64,000 nt of DNA from Bradyrhizobium sp. JYMT SZCCT0428 (GCF_018131075.1 NZ_JAFCLS010000021.1:62001-126000), one strand, 5' to 3'. Shown: positions 1 to 8,648, numbered from the stretch's first letter. The notes: generated by a model from the sequence alone, not told the origin. A program made the numbers and translations.

Positions 1-357
1 TTTGGTCGCCGCGAGCCACGCCGCCACCAGCGCCGGATTGTTGCCGGAGCGGATCAGCACGCGGTTGCCGGGCTTGACGCCGTAATTCTCCACCAGCGCA
101 TGCGCCAGGCGGTTCGACCAATCGGCAAGTTCCTTGTAGGTCCGCTGCCGGCCATTGCCGATCAGCGCGGTGCGGTCACCAAAACCTTTCTCGACGATCC
201 GGTCGGTCAGTTCGACCGCGGCGTTGAGATATTCGGGGTATTGAAATTCCGGCCGGTCGAGAACCAGTTCCGGCCATTGGTCCGGCGGCGGCAGATTTCG
301 CCGCGCGAAATCATCGACGTGACCCGATGGGCCAAGATCTAAATTTCTACCTGACAT
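1..357 (-). CDS. Aryl/acyl-CoA ligase (2-aminobenzoate-CoA ligase-like), N-terminal part only
   Basis: The gene starts at an ATG at 357 and runs off the left edge, so only 119 residues are visible. It is the N-terminal part of an AMP-forming CoA ligase of the ANL superfamily, which adenylates a carboxylate and then transfers it to CoA. The early segment DDFARRNLPPPDQWPEL and the later RVLIRSGNNPALVAAWLA read like the N-termini of 2-aminobenzoate/benzoate-CoA ligases. The P-loop and the catalytic core lie outside the window, so the substrate cannot be judged from motifs. The context (a 2-aminobenzoyl-CoA monooxygenase/reductase type enzyme and a shared operator at 421-444) favours an aromatic acid, possibly 2-aminobenzoate. 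Confidence 0.8.
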   Translation of the reverse strand, partial: MSGRNLDLGPSGHVDDFARRNLPPPDQWPELVLDRPEFQYPEYLNAAVELTDRIVEKGFGDRTALIGNGRQRTYKELADWSNRLAHALVENYGVKPGNRVLIRSGNNPALVAAWLAATK

Positions 358-420
358 TTCCATCGCCCTCGCGTTCGGGATGAAAGGCTTGTGAAGACCG
401 TCCGGCAGTGCTCCATTGGC

Positions 421-444
421 AATCATTTTATACTTAAAGTAATT
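421..444. promoter_or_regulatory. Inverted repeat, candidate MarR operator 1 (ligase promoter)
   Basis: AATCATTTTA, a 4-bp spacer, then TAAAGTAATT: 10-bp arms matching at 8 of 10 positions. It lies 64 bp upstream of the ligase start. The same architecture recurs at 1080, 6801 and 8625, each time upstream of a gene of this locus. Assigning it to the MarR protein encoded next door is inference. Confidence 0.6.
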
Positions 445-517
445 TGGCGCAAGGGCCCAGATCAGGGCTGCTCCACTCTTTTTTGGAAGCCGGCGCGCCG
501 CCCGTTCCCGGCTGCGC

Positions 518-1012
518 CTACGCGGTCCGCGCCTTCGCGGATTTCTGCGCGGAAGCCTTGGTCTTGGCCAGCAGCCGCATCAATTCGCGGACATCCTTCG
601 GCGTCAAATCCCCGAAGATGTCGGCGATCCATAATTCATGCTCGGCCGCCATCTTGCGGAACTCGACACGGCCGGCCTTGGTCAGGCGGATCACCTGGAC
701 GCGGCGGTCGGCATCCGAAGTGCGGCGGTCGAGGTGACCGGATTCGACGAGGCGTTCGACCAGCCCGGTGACGTTGCCGTTCGACACCATCATCCGCTTC
801 GAGACGTCTGACAGCGTCATGCCGTCGGGCACCTTGTCGAGCTGGGCCATCAGGTCGAAGCGCGGCAGCGTCACATCGAAGCGTTCGCGCAGACGGCTGC
901 GAACCTCGCCCTCGATCAGGGTGGTACAGGTCAGAAGGCGGAGCCACAGCCTGATTTCATCCCCGTGATCCTCGGGGAGTTCGACCGCCTTGGTCTCTGA
1001 ATCAAGCATCAT
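518..1012 (-). CDS. MarR-family transcriptional regulator
   Basis: A 164-residue winged-helix regulator of usual MarR length. The segment LSDVSKRMMVSNGNVTGLVE is the recognition helix region and RRTSDADRRVQVIRLTKAGR is the wing with the typical DxRR motif. MarR proteins of aromatic loci are usually repressors released by an aromatic acid or its CoA thioester. The gene sits between the CoA ligase and a divergently transcribed binding protein, and four similar inverted repeats occur upstream of the locus genes. Two ATGs in a row (1012 and 1009) are possible starts; neither has a strong ribosome binding site. Confidence 0.9.
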   Translation of the reverse strand: MMLDSETKAVELPEDHGDEIRLWLRLLTCTTLIEGEVRSRLRERFDVTLPRFDLMAQLDKVPDGMTLSDVSKRMMVSNGNVTGLVERLVESGHLDRRTSDADRRVQVIRLTKAGRVEFRKMAAEHELWIADIFGDLTPKDVRELMRLLAKTKASAQKSAKARTA

Positions 1013-1079
1013 GACGCCATCTTGTCTGATTTGCGTGCGCGGGGAATCGAGCAGGACCGCAGCTTGCTATCATGGTCCA

Positions 1080-1103
1080 GATTTCTTTAGGGTTCAAGCA
1101 TTT
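1080..1103. promoter_or_regulatory. Inverted repeat, candidate MarR operator 2
   Basis: GATTTCTTTA, a 4-bp spacer, then TCAAGCATTT, followed by GGCGC as at the first copy. It lies in the divergent gap between the marR gene and the binding-protein gene starting at 1244. It is the weakest in internal symmetry but aligns with the copies at 421 and 6801. Confidence 0.5.
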
Positions 1104-1243
1104 GGCGCGCAGCTTGCATGGCTTTCTTACACGGATTCTTATCTGGTGCCTTGTTGCTTGCGGCGGCTGTCATCCTCAGAATAAGCTGCTTTGCGAGAAG
1201 CGATTTGTGGTGGTTTCGGCTGCGGCCGAATGAAGGAGTAGTC

Positions 1244-2419
1244 ATGATGCAGCCGTTGAAACTGGCCGGACTTGCGGTCTTGCTGAGTGTCGCCGCAGAA
1301 CAAGCCGCGGCGCAGGAGAAGATCAAGATCGGCGTCATCGTGACATTGTCCGGCCCTCCGGCGGCGCTCGGCCAGCAGGTCCGCGACGGCTTTGCGCTCG
1401 CGGTCAAGGACCTCGGCGGCAAGATGGCAGGCAAGGACGTCGAACTCGTCGTGGTCGATGACGAACTCAAGCCGGACGGGGCCGTGACCAAGGTCAAGGG
1501 CCTCCTGGAACGCGAAAAGGTCGATTTCGTCGTAGGCCCGATCTTCTCCAACATCCTCCAGGCCATTCACAGGCCGGTCACAGAAAACAAGACGTTTCTG
1601 ATCAGCCCGAACGCCGGTCCGTCGACCTATGCCGGCAAGGAGTGCAGCCCGTTCTTCTACGTCACCTCCTACCAGAACGATCAGGTCCACCAGGTCCTCG
1701 GCAAGGTTGCCCAGGATCGCGGCTACAAGCGCGTCTATGTGCTGGTGCCGAACTATCAGGCGGGCAAGGATTCCGCCGCCGGATTCAAGATCGACTACAA
1801 GGGCGAGATCGTCGAGGAAAGCTATTTGCCGCTGAACACCTCCGATTTCCAGGTCGAGCTGACCAAGATCTCCTCATCGAAGCCCGACGCGCTGTTCACC
1901 TTCATGCCGGGTGGCCTCGGTGTCGGCCTTGTCAAGCAATACCGGCAGGCCGGCCTTGCCGATCGCATTCCCGTGCTGTCCGCCTTCACGGTCGATGAAT
2001 CGACGCTGCCGGCACAGCAGGATGCGGCCGTCGGCATGTTCGGCGGTTCCAACTGGGCACCCAACCTCGACAATCCGCAGAACAAGAAATTCGTCGCCGG
2101 CTATGAGGCGGCCTACAACATCGTGCCGGGCACCTATGCCTTCCAGGCCTATGATGCGGCGATGCTGATCGACAGCGCCGTCAAGGCGGTGAAGGGCGAT
2201 CTTGCCAACAAGGACGCGGTGTCGGCGGCGTTGAAGAAAGCCGACTTCACCTCCCTGCGCGGCGACTTCAAGTTCAACGTCAATGGCTATCCGATCCAGA
2301 ACTTCTACCTGACCAAGGTGGCGAAACGCCCGGACGGCAAGTTCCAGACCGAGATCGTCGAAAAGGTCTTTTCGAACTACGCCGACCGCTACGCCAAGGA
2401 TTGCGCATCCGGCAAATAG
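1244..2419 (+). CDS. ABC transporter substrate-binding protein (branched-chain amino acid/aromatic type)
   Basis: A 391-residue periplasmic binding protein of the Peripla_BP_6 (LivJ-like) family. A signal peptide ends near AEQAAAQ, and the mature start EKIKIGVIVTLSGPPAALGQ is typical. The ATG at 1244 is preceded by GAAGGAG at good spacing; an in-frame extension upstream to 1118 has no support. No permease or ATPase gene is adjacent, so partner proteins must be encoded elsewhere. Its position in the aromatic locus, behind a shared inverted repeat, suggests an aromatic carboxylate as ligand; this is inferred from context only. Confidence 0.88.
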   Translation: MMQPLKLAGLAVLLSVAAEQAAAQEKIKIGVIVTLSGPPAALGQQVRDGFALAVKDLGGKMAGKDVELVVVDDELKPDGAVTKVKGLLEREKVDFVVGPIFSNILQAIHRPVTENKTFLISPNAGPSTYAGKECSPFFYVTSYQNDQVHQVLGKVAQDRGYKRVYVLVPNYQAGKDSAAGFKIDYKGEIVEESYLPLNTSDFQVELTKISSSKPDALFTFMPGGLGVGLVKQYRQAGLADRIPVLSAFTVDESTLPAQQDAAVGMFGGSNWAPNLDNPQNKKFVAGYEAAYNIVPGTYAFQAYDAAMLIDSAVKAVKGDLANKDAVSAALKKADFTSLRGDFKFNVNGYPIQNFYLTKVAKRPDGKFQTEIVEKVFSNYADRYAKDCASGK

Positions 2420-2466
2420 CCGGGCGAAGAAAACGCTGGCAAGAAAATCTGGGAGGAAACAACACA

Positions 2467-2922
2467 ATGAAAACTGAAATCGCCGGCATCACCCGCGCCA
2501 ACGAAGGCACCCAGGGAATCTCCTGGAACATCCTTGGCCAGACCTATGTGCCCAAAAGCGTCACCGAGCATTCCTTCTCATGGCATGCGACCTTCCCGCC
2601 CGACACTTTTGTGCCGCCGCACATCCACCCCGATCAGGACGAGTATCTCTACATCCTGGAAGGCAAGCTCGACTTCTTCCTCGACGGATCAGAGACGCAG
2701 GCTTCCCCGGGCGATCTGGTGCGGCTGCCGATGGGCAAACCGCACGGCATCTTCAACAAATCGGGCCGGACCTCGAAGGTGCTGTTCTGGGTGTCGCCGA
2801 CGCGGCGGCTCTACGACCTGTTCTGGGGCATCCACAACATGAAAGAGCAGACGCCCGACGCCGTCGTGGCGTTGGCGGCCGAGCACAACATCCACTTCCT
2901 GCCGCCGCCTCCGGGGGCTTGA
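2467..2922 (+). CDS. Cupin-domain protein A of the aromatic locus
   Basis: A 151-residue single-domain cupin. The metal-binding motif 1 is visible as PPHIHPDQDEYLYILEG (two His, a Glu) and motif 2 as GDLVRLPMGKPHGIFN (third His). GGGAGG precedes the ATG. It follows the binding-protein gene by 47 bp and is probably cotranscribed with it. A clear paralogue lies at 8752-9201; both share WNILGQ near the N-terminus and FWVSPT plus H-[NS]-I/V-x-FLPP near the end. Small cupins in such loci may be dioxygenases, isomerases or binding proteins; the sequence alone does not decide. Confidence 0.85.
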   Translation: MKTEIAGITRANEGTQGISWNILGQTYVPKSVTEHSFSWHATFPPDTFVPPHIHPDQDEYLYILEGKLDFFLDGSETQASPGDLVRLPMGKPHGIFNKSGRTSKVLFWVSPTRRLYDLFWGIHNMKEQTPDAVVALAAEHNIHFLPPPPGA

Positions 2923-3036
2923 GATTGTCGTGCCCGCCACCCGGTCGGCCGAATGGCCGCCCGATGACAGGCTCCAGCGGGGCACCCGGTACGCCGCGGC
3001 TTCTCGATTCAATCACTGACGTCTCTGGAATACTGG

Positions 3037-3058
3037 ATCGCCCGCTTTCGCGGGCGAT
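3037..3058. terminator. Hairpin between convergent genes
   Basis: A 9-bp perfect stem, ATCGCCCGC and GCGGGCGAT, with a TTTC loop, lying between the converging cupin and monooxygenase genes. There is no good T-run, so termination in either direction is only likely. Confidence 0.45.
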
Positions 3059-3089
3059 TACAGTTTAGCGTGTGGCACTTACGCTGGCA

Positions 3090-4334
3090 CTACCGCACCG
3101 CCGCCAGTGACGGCGCGGCAAAGCCGGCCTTTGAGGCATACCCCCGAACGATGGCTTCGCGCTGGCCGTAGCTCAGCACCTTCTCGATATCCGTAAAGCC
3201 GTCGGGCGCGAGTTGTTCGACAGCGTCGATGACGCCTTCGGGACCGCCGCGGCGGTTCGCGCGCACGATCTCTGCCGTCATCGGCAGCCGCTTCTGCTCG
3301 TAGGCCAGCAGCGCCTGGCGCGGATGCTCGGCGTGGGCCAGCGAATCCGCAAGCGCCCGCGCATCGAGGATCGCCTGCGAGGCGCCGTTCGATCCGACCG
3401 GATACATCGGATGCGCAGCGTCGCCGAGCAGCGTCACCCTGCCCCAGGTCCAGTACGGCAGGGGATCGCGGTCGCAGCAGGGGTATTCATAAAATTCCGG
3501 CGTCGCCGAGATCAGGTTGCGGACGTCGACATGCGGCACCGAGAACCGCGCGACATGCGGCATCAATTCCTCGCGCTTGCCCTGCCGCGACCAGTCCTCG
3601 CGGCGCGGCGGCGGCGCATTGCCTTCGCCAACCCTGACCATTACTGCCCAATTGGTCAGCCGGCTGGCGGGACTCGATCCTTCCGCGATCGGATAGACCA
3701 CGACTTTTGCATTCAATCCGCCGGCCACGATCATCGAACTGCCGGTCAGGAACATCGGCCAGTCGCGCGCGCCGCGCCACAGCATCAGTCCGTTCCAGCA
3801 CGGCGGCCCCTCGTCCGGAAACAGCATTTCGCGCACGCGCGAATGGATGCCATCGGCCCCGATCAGGACATCGCCGCGTGCGGACTTGATATGCGCACCG
3901 GTGCGGTCGAAGAAATGCGCGATCACGCCGCCTTCGTGCTGCGCGAAAGCGCCAAGCCGGCAGCCGGTATGGATCGCCTCCTTGCCGAGCCGTTCCTCGA
4001 CGGCGCGATGGATGACGCTCTGCAGGCGGCCGCGATGGACCGAGAATTGCGGAACGTCGTGACCGGCGCCGAGGCCGCGCGGCTCGCGCCAGACTTCCTG
4101 GCCATGACGGTTCAGATAATACAAATCATCGGTACGAACAGCGGCCGCATCCAGCCAGTCCAGCAGGCCAAGGCCTGCGAGTTCGCGGATCGCATGCGGC
4201 AGCGTGTTGATGCCGACGCCGAGTTCGCGAATGCTGTCGGCCTGTTCGAACAATTCGCAGTCGATGCCGCGGGCGCGCAGCATCAGCGCGGTGGTGAGGC
4301 CTCCGATGCCGCCTCCGACGATGATCGCCTTCAT
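3090..4334 (-). CDS. FAD-dependent aromatic monooxygenase (group A, PhzS/salicylate hydroxylase-like)
   Basis: A 414-residue flavoprotein monooxygenase. The N-terminus MKAIIVGGGIGGLTTALML is the GxGxxG dinucleotide fold; VLIGADGIHSRVRE is the DG motif for FAD/NADPH; VTLLGDAAHPMYPVGSNGAS is the GD motif near residue 300. These enzymes hydroxylate aromatic rings with NAD(P)H and O2. The ATG at 4334 has GGAG upstream; a GTG at 4349 would add five residues. It lies 78 bp behind the two-domain oxygenase/reductase gene on the same strand, so the two probably form one operon under the inverted repeat at 6801. Substrate unknown. Confidence 0.85.
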   Translation of the reverse strand: MKAIIVGGGIGGLTTALMLRARGIDCELFEQADSIRELGVGINTLPHAIRELAGLGLLDWLDAAAVRTDDLYYLNRHGQEVWREPRGLGAGHDVPQFSVHRGRLQSVIHRAVEERLGKEAIHTGCRLGAFAQHEGGVIAHFFDRTGAHIKSARGDVLIGADGIHSRVREMLFPDEGPPCWNGLMLWRGARDWPMFLTGSSMIVAGGLNAKVVVYPIAEGSSPASRLTNWAVMVRVGEGNAPPPRREDWSRQGKREELMPHVARFSVPHVDVRNLISATPEFYEYPCCDRDPLPYWTWGRVTLLGDAAHPMYPVGSNGASQAILDARALADSLAHAEHPRQALLAYEQKRLPMTAEIVRANRRGGPEGVIDAVEQLAPDGFTDIEKVLSYGQREAIVRGYASKAGFAAPSLAAVR

Positions 4335-4412
4335 CCGCTCAAACTCCACTCAACTGTCTACCCCTCTGCCCGCTAGCGCGGGGCGAGGGAGAGATAGAGC
4401 GTGCCATCCAGC

Positions 4413-6764
4413 CTATTCGGCCGCAAGCGGCTTTGTCGCCTCAGCCTTGAGCTCGGCGCGGGTTTTCGGCTTACCCTTAATTTTGAGGTCGTCGAAATCC
4501 TGCCGGTCACGGACAGAGTTGCGGAAAATCTGCTCTTTTCCGGGGAGATATTGCGGCGGACAGGCGATATCGGAGGCGCCATACCAGGCCGCCGCCCGCA
4601 TGGTGAAGGAAGGATCAACCAGATGCGGCCGGCCCAGCGCCACCAGGTCGGCGCGGCCGGCGGCGAGGATGGTGTTGACCTGATCTGACGTCGTGATGTT
4701 CCCGACGCACATGGTCGCAACCCTTGCCTCGTTGCGGACCTGTTCGGAGAACGGCGTCTGGAACATGCGGCCGTAAATCGGCTGCGCGTCGCGCACGGTC
4801 TGTCCGGTGGAGACGTCCACGAGATCGACGCTGGCCTCGCCGAACGCGCGGGCAATCGCCACCGCATCGTCGCCGGTGACGCCGCCTTCGGCCCAGTCGG
4901 TCGCGGAGATGCGCACCGACATCGGCTTGTGCGCCGGCCACGCCGCGCGCATCGCCTCGAATATTTCGAGCGGATAACGCAACCGGTTCTCGAGCGTACC
5001 GCCATATTCATCGGTGCGCCGGTTGGTCAGCGGCGAGATGAAACTCGCGAGCAGATAACCGTGCGCACAGTGCAATTCCAGCATGTCGAAGCCGCAGGCA
5101 TCGCCGCGCAGCGCGGCGGCCACGAACTCAGCCTTGACGCGATCCATCGCTGATCGGTCCATCTCGCGCGGCACCTGGCTGTCCGGGAAGTAAGGGATCG
5201 GCGATGCCGACAGCGTGTCCCAGCCGCCCTGCTCCAGCGGCCGGTCCATGCCTTCCCACATCAGCTTGGTGGCGCCCTTGCGGCCGGCATGGCCGAGCTG
5301 CAGGCAGATCCTGGCGGCCGAATTGGCGTGAACGAAATCCACGATCCGCGTCCAGGCGGCCTGCTGCGTGTCGTTCCACAGTCCGGTGCAACCCGGCGTG
5401 ATCCGGGCGTCGCGGCCGACGCAGGTCATCTCGGTGAAAATCAGCCCGGCGCCGCCGATCGCGCGCGAGCCGTAATGCACCAGATGGAAATCGCCGGGTA
5501 CACCCTCCTCGGCCGAATACATGCACATCGGCGACACCACCGCGCGGTTGGCCACCTCCATCTCGCGCAATTTGAACGGCTGGAACATCGGCGCGACCGG
5601 TTTTTCGATGTCGACGTCAAACCCTTTGGCGCGAACGGTCTTTGCAAACGCCTGGTCGACCTCGCTGACAAAGCCCGGCGCGCGCAGCGTGAGGTTATCG
5701 TAGGTGATCGCCTTGGCGCGGGTCATGACGCCGAACGCGAACTGCACGGGATCGAAATCCCAGAAGCGGTCGACATGCTCGAACCAGACCAGCGACACGT
5801 CGGCGGCGTGCTGGGTCTTCTCGACCTCCTCGCGCCGACCCTGCTCGTAGGTCTGCAAGGCAGCATCCACCGTGGGCGCCTGCGCCATCGCCTCTGCGAG
5901 CGCGATGGCGTCTTCCATGGCGAGCTTGGTGCCGGAGCCGATCGAGAAATGCGCGGTCGCCTTGGCGTCGCCGAGCAGCACCATGTTGTCCTTGACCCAG
6001 CGCTCGCTGCGGATCATCGGGAAATTGCGCCACATCGAACGGTTGGTCAGCAGCTTATGCTCGCCGAGGAACCAGCCGAAGATTTCCGCCATGCGATCGG
6101 CGGATTGCTGCTCGCTCAAGCCTTCGAGCCCGGCGCGCGCAAACGTCTCGGCATCGGTCTCGAAGATCCAGGTCGAGCGGCCGGCTTCATATTGGTAGGC
6201 GTGGGCGATGAACGGTCCCCACTCCGTCTCCTGGAAGATGAAGGTGAAGGCATCGAGCGGCCGGGTGGAGCCCATCCAGGCGAACTTGTTGGAACGCAGA
6301 TCGATCTCGGGACGGAAATGCTCGGTATGCTTGTCGCGAAAACGGCTGTTGATGCCATCGGCGAGCACGATTAAATCGGCATCGGCAAAACGGGTTTCGT
6401 CGTCGACATCGGTTTCGAACAGCAGCGTGACGCCGAGTTCGCGGGCGCGCTCCTGCAGGATCAGCAGCAGCATGCGGCGCGAACAGCCGCAAAAGCCGTT
6501 GCCGCCCACCCGGTGCACGGTGCCGCGGAAATGCACGGCAATGTCATCCCAATAGGCGAATTCCTGGGTGATGCGGCGGTAGCTCGGCGGGTCGTACTTT
6601 TCGAAATTGTCCAACGTGGCGTCGGAGAACACCACGCCGAAGCCGAACGTGTCGTCGGCGCGGTTGCGCTCGTACACCGTGATCTCGGCCTGCGGCCGCT
6701 GCTTCTTCAAAAGGATCGCGGCATAAAGACCCGCCGGTCCGCCGCCGATTATCGCCACCTTCAT
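4413..6764 (-). CDS. Two-domain FAD monooxygenase / Old Yellow Enzyme fusion (2-aminobenzoyl-CoA monooxygenase/reductase or salicylyl-CoA 5-hydroxylase type)
   Basis: A 783-residue fusion. Residues 1 to about 370 are a flavoprotein monooxygenase (GGGPAGLYAAILL at the start, VLLGDAKATAHFSIGSG as GD motif). Residues about 395-755 are an FMN-binding Old Yellow Enzyme domain (VVSPMCMYS, LGHAGRKG, HCAHGYLLASFISPLTNRR, and LVALGRPHLVDP for phosphate binding). This architecture is that of 2-aminobenzoyl-CoA monooxygenase/reductase from Azoarcus and its salicylyl-CoA 5-hydroxylase-type relatives, which hydroxylate and dearomatise CoA-activated aromatics. It is the first gene of a minus-strand unit and has the best copy of the shared inverted repeat 36 bp upstream. 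Confidence 0.9.
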   Translation of the reverse strand: MKVAIIGGGPAGLYAAILLKKQRPQAEITVYERNRADDTFGFGVVFSDATLDNFEKYDPPSYRRITQEFAYWDDIAVHFRGTVHRVGGNGFCGCSRRMLLLILQERARELGVTLLFETDVDDETRFADADLIVLADGINSRFRDKHTEHFRPEIDLRSNKFAWMGSTRPLDAFTFIFQETEWGPFIAHAYQYEAGRSTWIFETDAETFARAGLEGLSEQQSADRMAEIFGWFLGEHKLLTNRSMWRNFPMIRSERWVKDNMVLLGDAKATAHFSIGSGTKLAMEDAIALAEAMAQAPTVDAALQTYEQGRREEVEKTQHAADVSLVWFEHVDRFWDFDPVQFAFGVMTRAKAITYDNLTLRAPGFVSEVDQAFAKTVRAKGFDVDIEKPVAPMFQPFKLREMEVANRAVVSPMCMYSAEEGVPGDFHLVHYGSRAIGGAGLIFTEMTCVGRDARITPGCTGLWNDTQQAAWTRIVDFVHANSAARICLQLGHAGRKGATKLMWEGMDRPLEQGGWDTLSASPIPYFPDSQVPREMDRSAMDRVKAEFVAAALRGDACGFDMLELHCAHGYLLASFISPLTNRRTDEYGGTLENRLRYPLEIFEAMRAAWPAHKPMSVRISATDWAEGGVTGDDAVAIARAFGEASVDLVDVSTGQTVRDAQPIYGRMFQTPFSEQVRNEARVATMCVGNITTSDQVNTILAAGRADLVALGRPHLVDPSFTMRAAAWYGASDIACPPQYLPGKEQIFRNSVRDRQDFDDLKIKGKPKTRAELKAEATKPLAAE

Positions 6765-6800
6765 CAGCGCCTCCGAAGCAAGCTAACAGGCCATCTGGGA

Positions 6801-6824
6801 AATTACTTTAAACCTAAAGCAATT
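6801..6824. promoter_or_regulatory. Inverted repeat, candidate MarR operator 3
   Basis: AATTACTTTA, spacer AACC, TAAAGCAATT: 10-bp arms with one mismatch, the most symmetric of the four. It lies 36 bp upstream of the monooxygenase/reductase start. The flank after it (CGCAAGGCCCAG) also resembles the flank of the copy at 421, which suggests a shared promoter context beyond the palindrome. Confidence 0.65.
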
Positions 6825-6884
6825 TTCCCGCAAGGCCCAGCTGTAGCCCGGATGAGCGGAGCGACGCCCGGGCTACTTGGTTGC

Positions 6885-7721
6885 TCAATTCCCCTGGAAC
6901 ACCGGCGACCGCTTGTTGGAAAACGCCTCGAACGCCCGGGCAAAGTCCTCCGTGGTCATGCACAGGGCCTGGGCAACGGCTTCCGCCTCGATCGCCTCTT
7001 CCACCGACATCGCCCATTCCATCGCCAGCATCCGCTTGGTCATGGTGTTGGCGTAGGTCGGCCCGTCGGACACCTGTTTCGCCAGCGCTTGCGCCTGCGC
7101 CAGCACCTGGTCGGGCGCTACGATCCGGCTGAAGAAGCCCCAGCGTTCGCCCTCCTCCGCGGCCATGAAGCGGCCGGTGTAGAGCAGCTCCGACGCCCGC
7201 GACTGGCCGATGATGCGCGGCAGGATCGCACAGGCGCCCATGTCGCAGCCGGAGAGCCCGACCTTGTTGAAGAGGAAGGCGACCTTGGCGCCGGGCGCTG
7301 CCAGGCGCATATCCGAGGCCATCGCGATGATCGCGCCGGCGCCGGCGCAGATGCCGTCGACGGCGGCGATGACCGGTTGCGGACAGGCGCGCATCGCCTT
7401 CACGAGATCGCCGGTCATCCGGGTGAACGCGGTGAGGCCCTTGGTGTCCATCTGCACCAGCGGGCCGATGATCTCAAAGACGTCGCCGCCCGAAGAGAAG
7501 TTCCCGCCGGCGCCGGATACCACGATGGTCTTGACTTCTTCATCCATCGCGCAGGCGCGGAAGAAATCCGTCAGTTCGCGGTAGCTGTCGAACGTCAGTG
7601 GATTTTTCCGCTCGGGACGGTTCAGCGTCACGGTGGCGATCTTGCCGTCGACCTCAAGCAGAAAATGCTTCGGCGAATATTCTGATAGCGGCAGCGTGAC
7701 GGGGTTGGCGGGTTTGCTCAT
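6885..7721 (-). CDS. Enoyl-CoA hydratase/isomerase family protein
   Basis: A 278-residue crotonase-fold protein. The oxyanion-hole segments are visible as GAGGNFSSGGDVFEI (about residues 70-85) and CAGAGAIIAMASDMRLAA (about 120-140). Members hydrate enoyl-CoA esters or open rings of CoA-bound intermediates. It follows the SDR gene on the same strand, separated by a palindromic repeat at 7742-7824. In this locus it would act on alicyclic CoA thioesters formed by the monooxygenase/reductase; that role is inferred from the context. Confidence 0.88.
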   Translation of the reverse strand: MSKPANPVTLPLSEYSPKHFLLEVDGKIATVTLNRPERKNPLTFDSYRELTDFFRACAMDEEVKTIVVSGAGGNFSSGGDVFEIIGPLVQMDTKGLTAFTRMTGDLVKAMRACPQPVIAAVDGICAGAGAIIAMASDMRLAAPGAKVAFLFNKVGLSGCDMGACAILPRIIGQSRASELLYTGRFMAAEEGERWGFFSRIVAPDQVLAQAQALAKQVSDGPTYANTMTKRMLAMEWAMSVEEAIEAEAVAQALCMTTEDFARAFEAFSNKRSPVFQGN

Positions 7722-7741
7722 GGGATCTCCCTTGTATCATT

Positions 7742-7824
7742 CGTCATTGCGAGGAGCGAAGCAACGAAGCAATCCATTCTTCCTTCGTGACAGATGGATT
7801 GCTTCGCTGCGCTCGCAATGACGG
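7742..7824. repeat. Interspersed palindromic repeat (TCATTGCGAG family)
   Basis: An imperfect palindrome whose ends are GTCATTGCGAG and CTCGCAATGAC and whose inner arms carry GAAGCAATCCAT/ATGGATTGCTTC. Related longer copies lie at 24022-24138 and 24684-24797. It separates the SDR and enoyl-CoA hydratase genes and could form a hairpin in their shared transcript. Confidence 0.8.
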
Positions 7825-7833
7825 TTTCGGATT

Positions 7834-8595
7834 TCAAACCTCGCCGCCGGCAACCGCAACGGCCTGTCCGGTGATGGCGCCGGCGCCCGCGCCGCACAGC
7901 CACAGCACGGCATCGGCGACTTCCGACGGCGCAACGAGGCGGCCCTGCGGATTGTGCTTCGACAGCTCAGCCACCGCCTGCTCACGGCTGCGGCCGGTCT
8001 TCTTGATGATGTTGTCGATACTGCCCTCGAGCAGATCGGTTTCGGTGAAACCGGGACAGACGGCATTGACGGTGACGCCGCTCTTGGCCGTTTCCAGCGC
8101 CAGCGAACGGACCAGACCAATCACCGCGTGTTTGGCCGCACTGTAGGCGCTGACATAGGCGTAGCCCTTCAGGCCGGCGGTTGAGGCGATCGCAACCACC
8201 CGCCCCCGGCGGCGCTCCAGCATGCCGGGCAACACGGCCTGCGTGGCATGCACCACGCCCATGAGATTGACGTCCATCATGCGCTGGAACAGCGCCGCAT
8301 CGGAGCGGCCGAACGGCGCGGATTCTGCCGCGCCCGCATTGGCGATCAGGATGTCGATCGGCCGCCGCGCGGCGGCCTCCGCAACGGCTGATTTCACGGA
8401 AGCCGCATCGGCGACATCGGCAGCAACCGCGAACTGCGCGGCGCCTGAGGCAACGGCTTCATCCAGCGTCGCCCGATTGCGGCCGAGCACGGTGACGACA
8501 GCGCCGGCTTCGGACAGTGCTGCCGCGATCGCGCGGCCAATGCCTCGCCCGCCGCCGGTGACGAGCGCATGCTGGGAATGCAACGGTTTGGACAT
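7834..8595 (-). CDS. SDR-family dehydrogenase (3-hydroxyacyl-CoA dehydrogenase-like)
   Basis: A 253-residue classical short-chain dehydrogenase. TGGGRGIGRA near residue 14 is the NAD(P) motif, NAGA the structural motif, and IASTAGLKGYAYVSAYSAAK gives the catalytic Ser, Tyr and Lys. The likely role in the CoA-dependent aromatic pathway is oxidation of a 3-hydroxyacyl-CoA; sequence alone does not fix the substrate. The start at 8595 lies 30 bp from a candidate operator at 8625-8648, which is shared with the divergent cupin gene. Confidence 0.85.
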   Translation of the reverse strand: MSKPLHSQHALVTGGGRGIGRAIAAALSEAGAVVTVLGRNRATLDEAVASGAAQFAVAADVADAASVKSAVAEAAARRPIDILIANAGAAESAPFGRSDAALFQRMMDVNLMGVVHATQAVLPGMLERRRGRVVAIASTAGLKGYAYVSAYSAAKHAVIGLVRSLALETAKSGVTVNAVCPGFTETDLLEGSIDNIIKKTGRSREQAVAELSKHNPQGRLVAPSEVADAVLWLCGAGAGAITGQAVAVAGGEV

Positions 8596-8624
8596 CGGTC
8601 GGCCTCCCGGAACTGACCCCCGAC

Positions 8625-8648
8625 ATTTATTTTAAACTTCAAGCTTTT
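8625..8648. promoter_or_regulatory. Inverted repeat, candidate MarR operator 4 (divergent)
   Basis: ATTTATTTTA, spacer AACT, TCAAGCTTTT. It lies between the SDR gene (minus) and the second cupin gene (plus). The flanking GCAAGG matches the flank of the copies at 421 and 6801. The right arm is the most diverged. Confidence 0.5.

Noticed and set aside
5289..6374. Long plus-strand frame over the monooxygenase/reductase gene
   Set aside because: Antisense shadow; no protein family pattern, Arg/Gly/His-rich composition.
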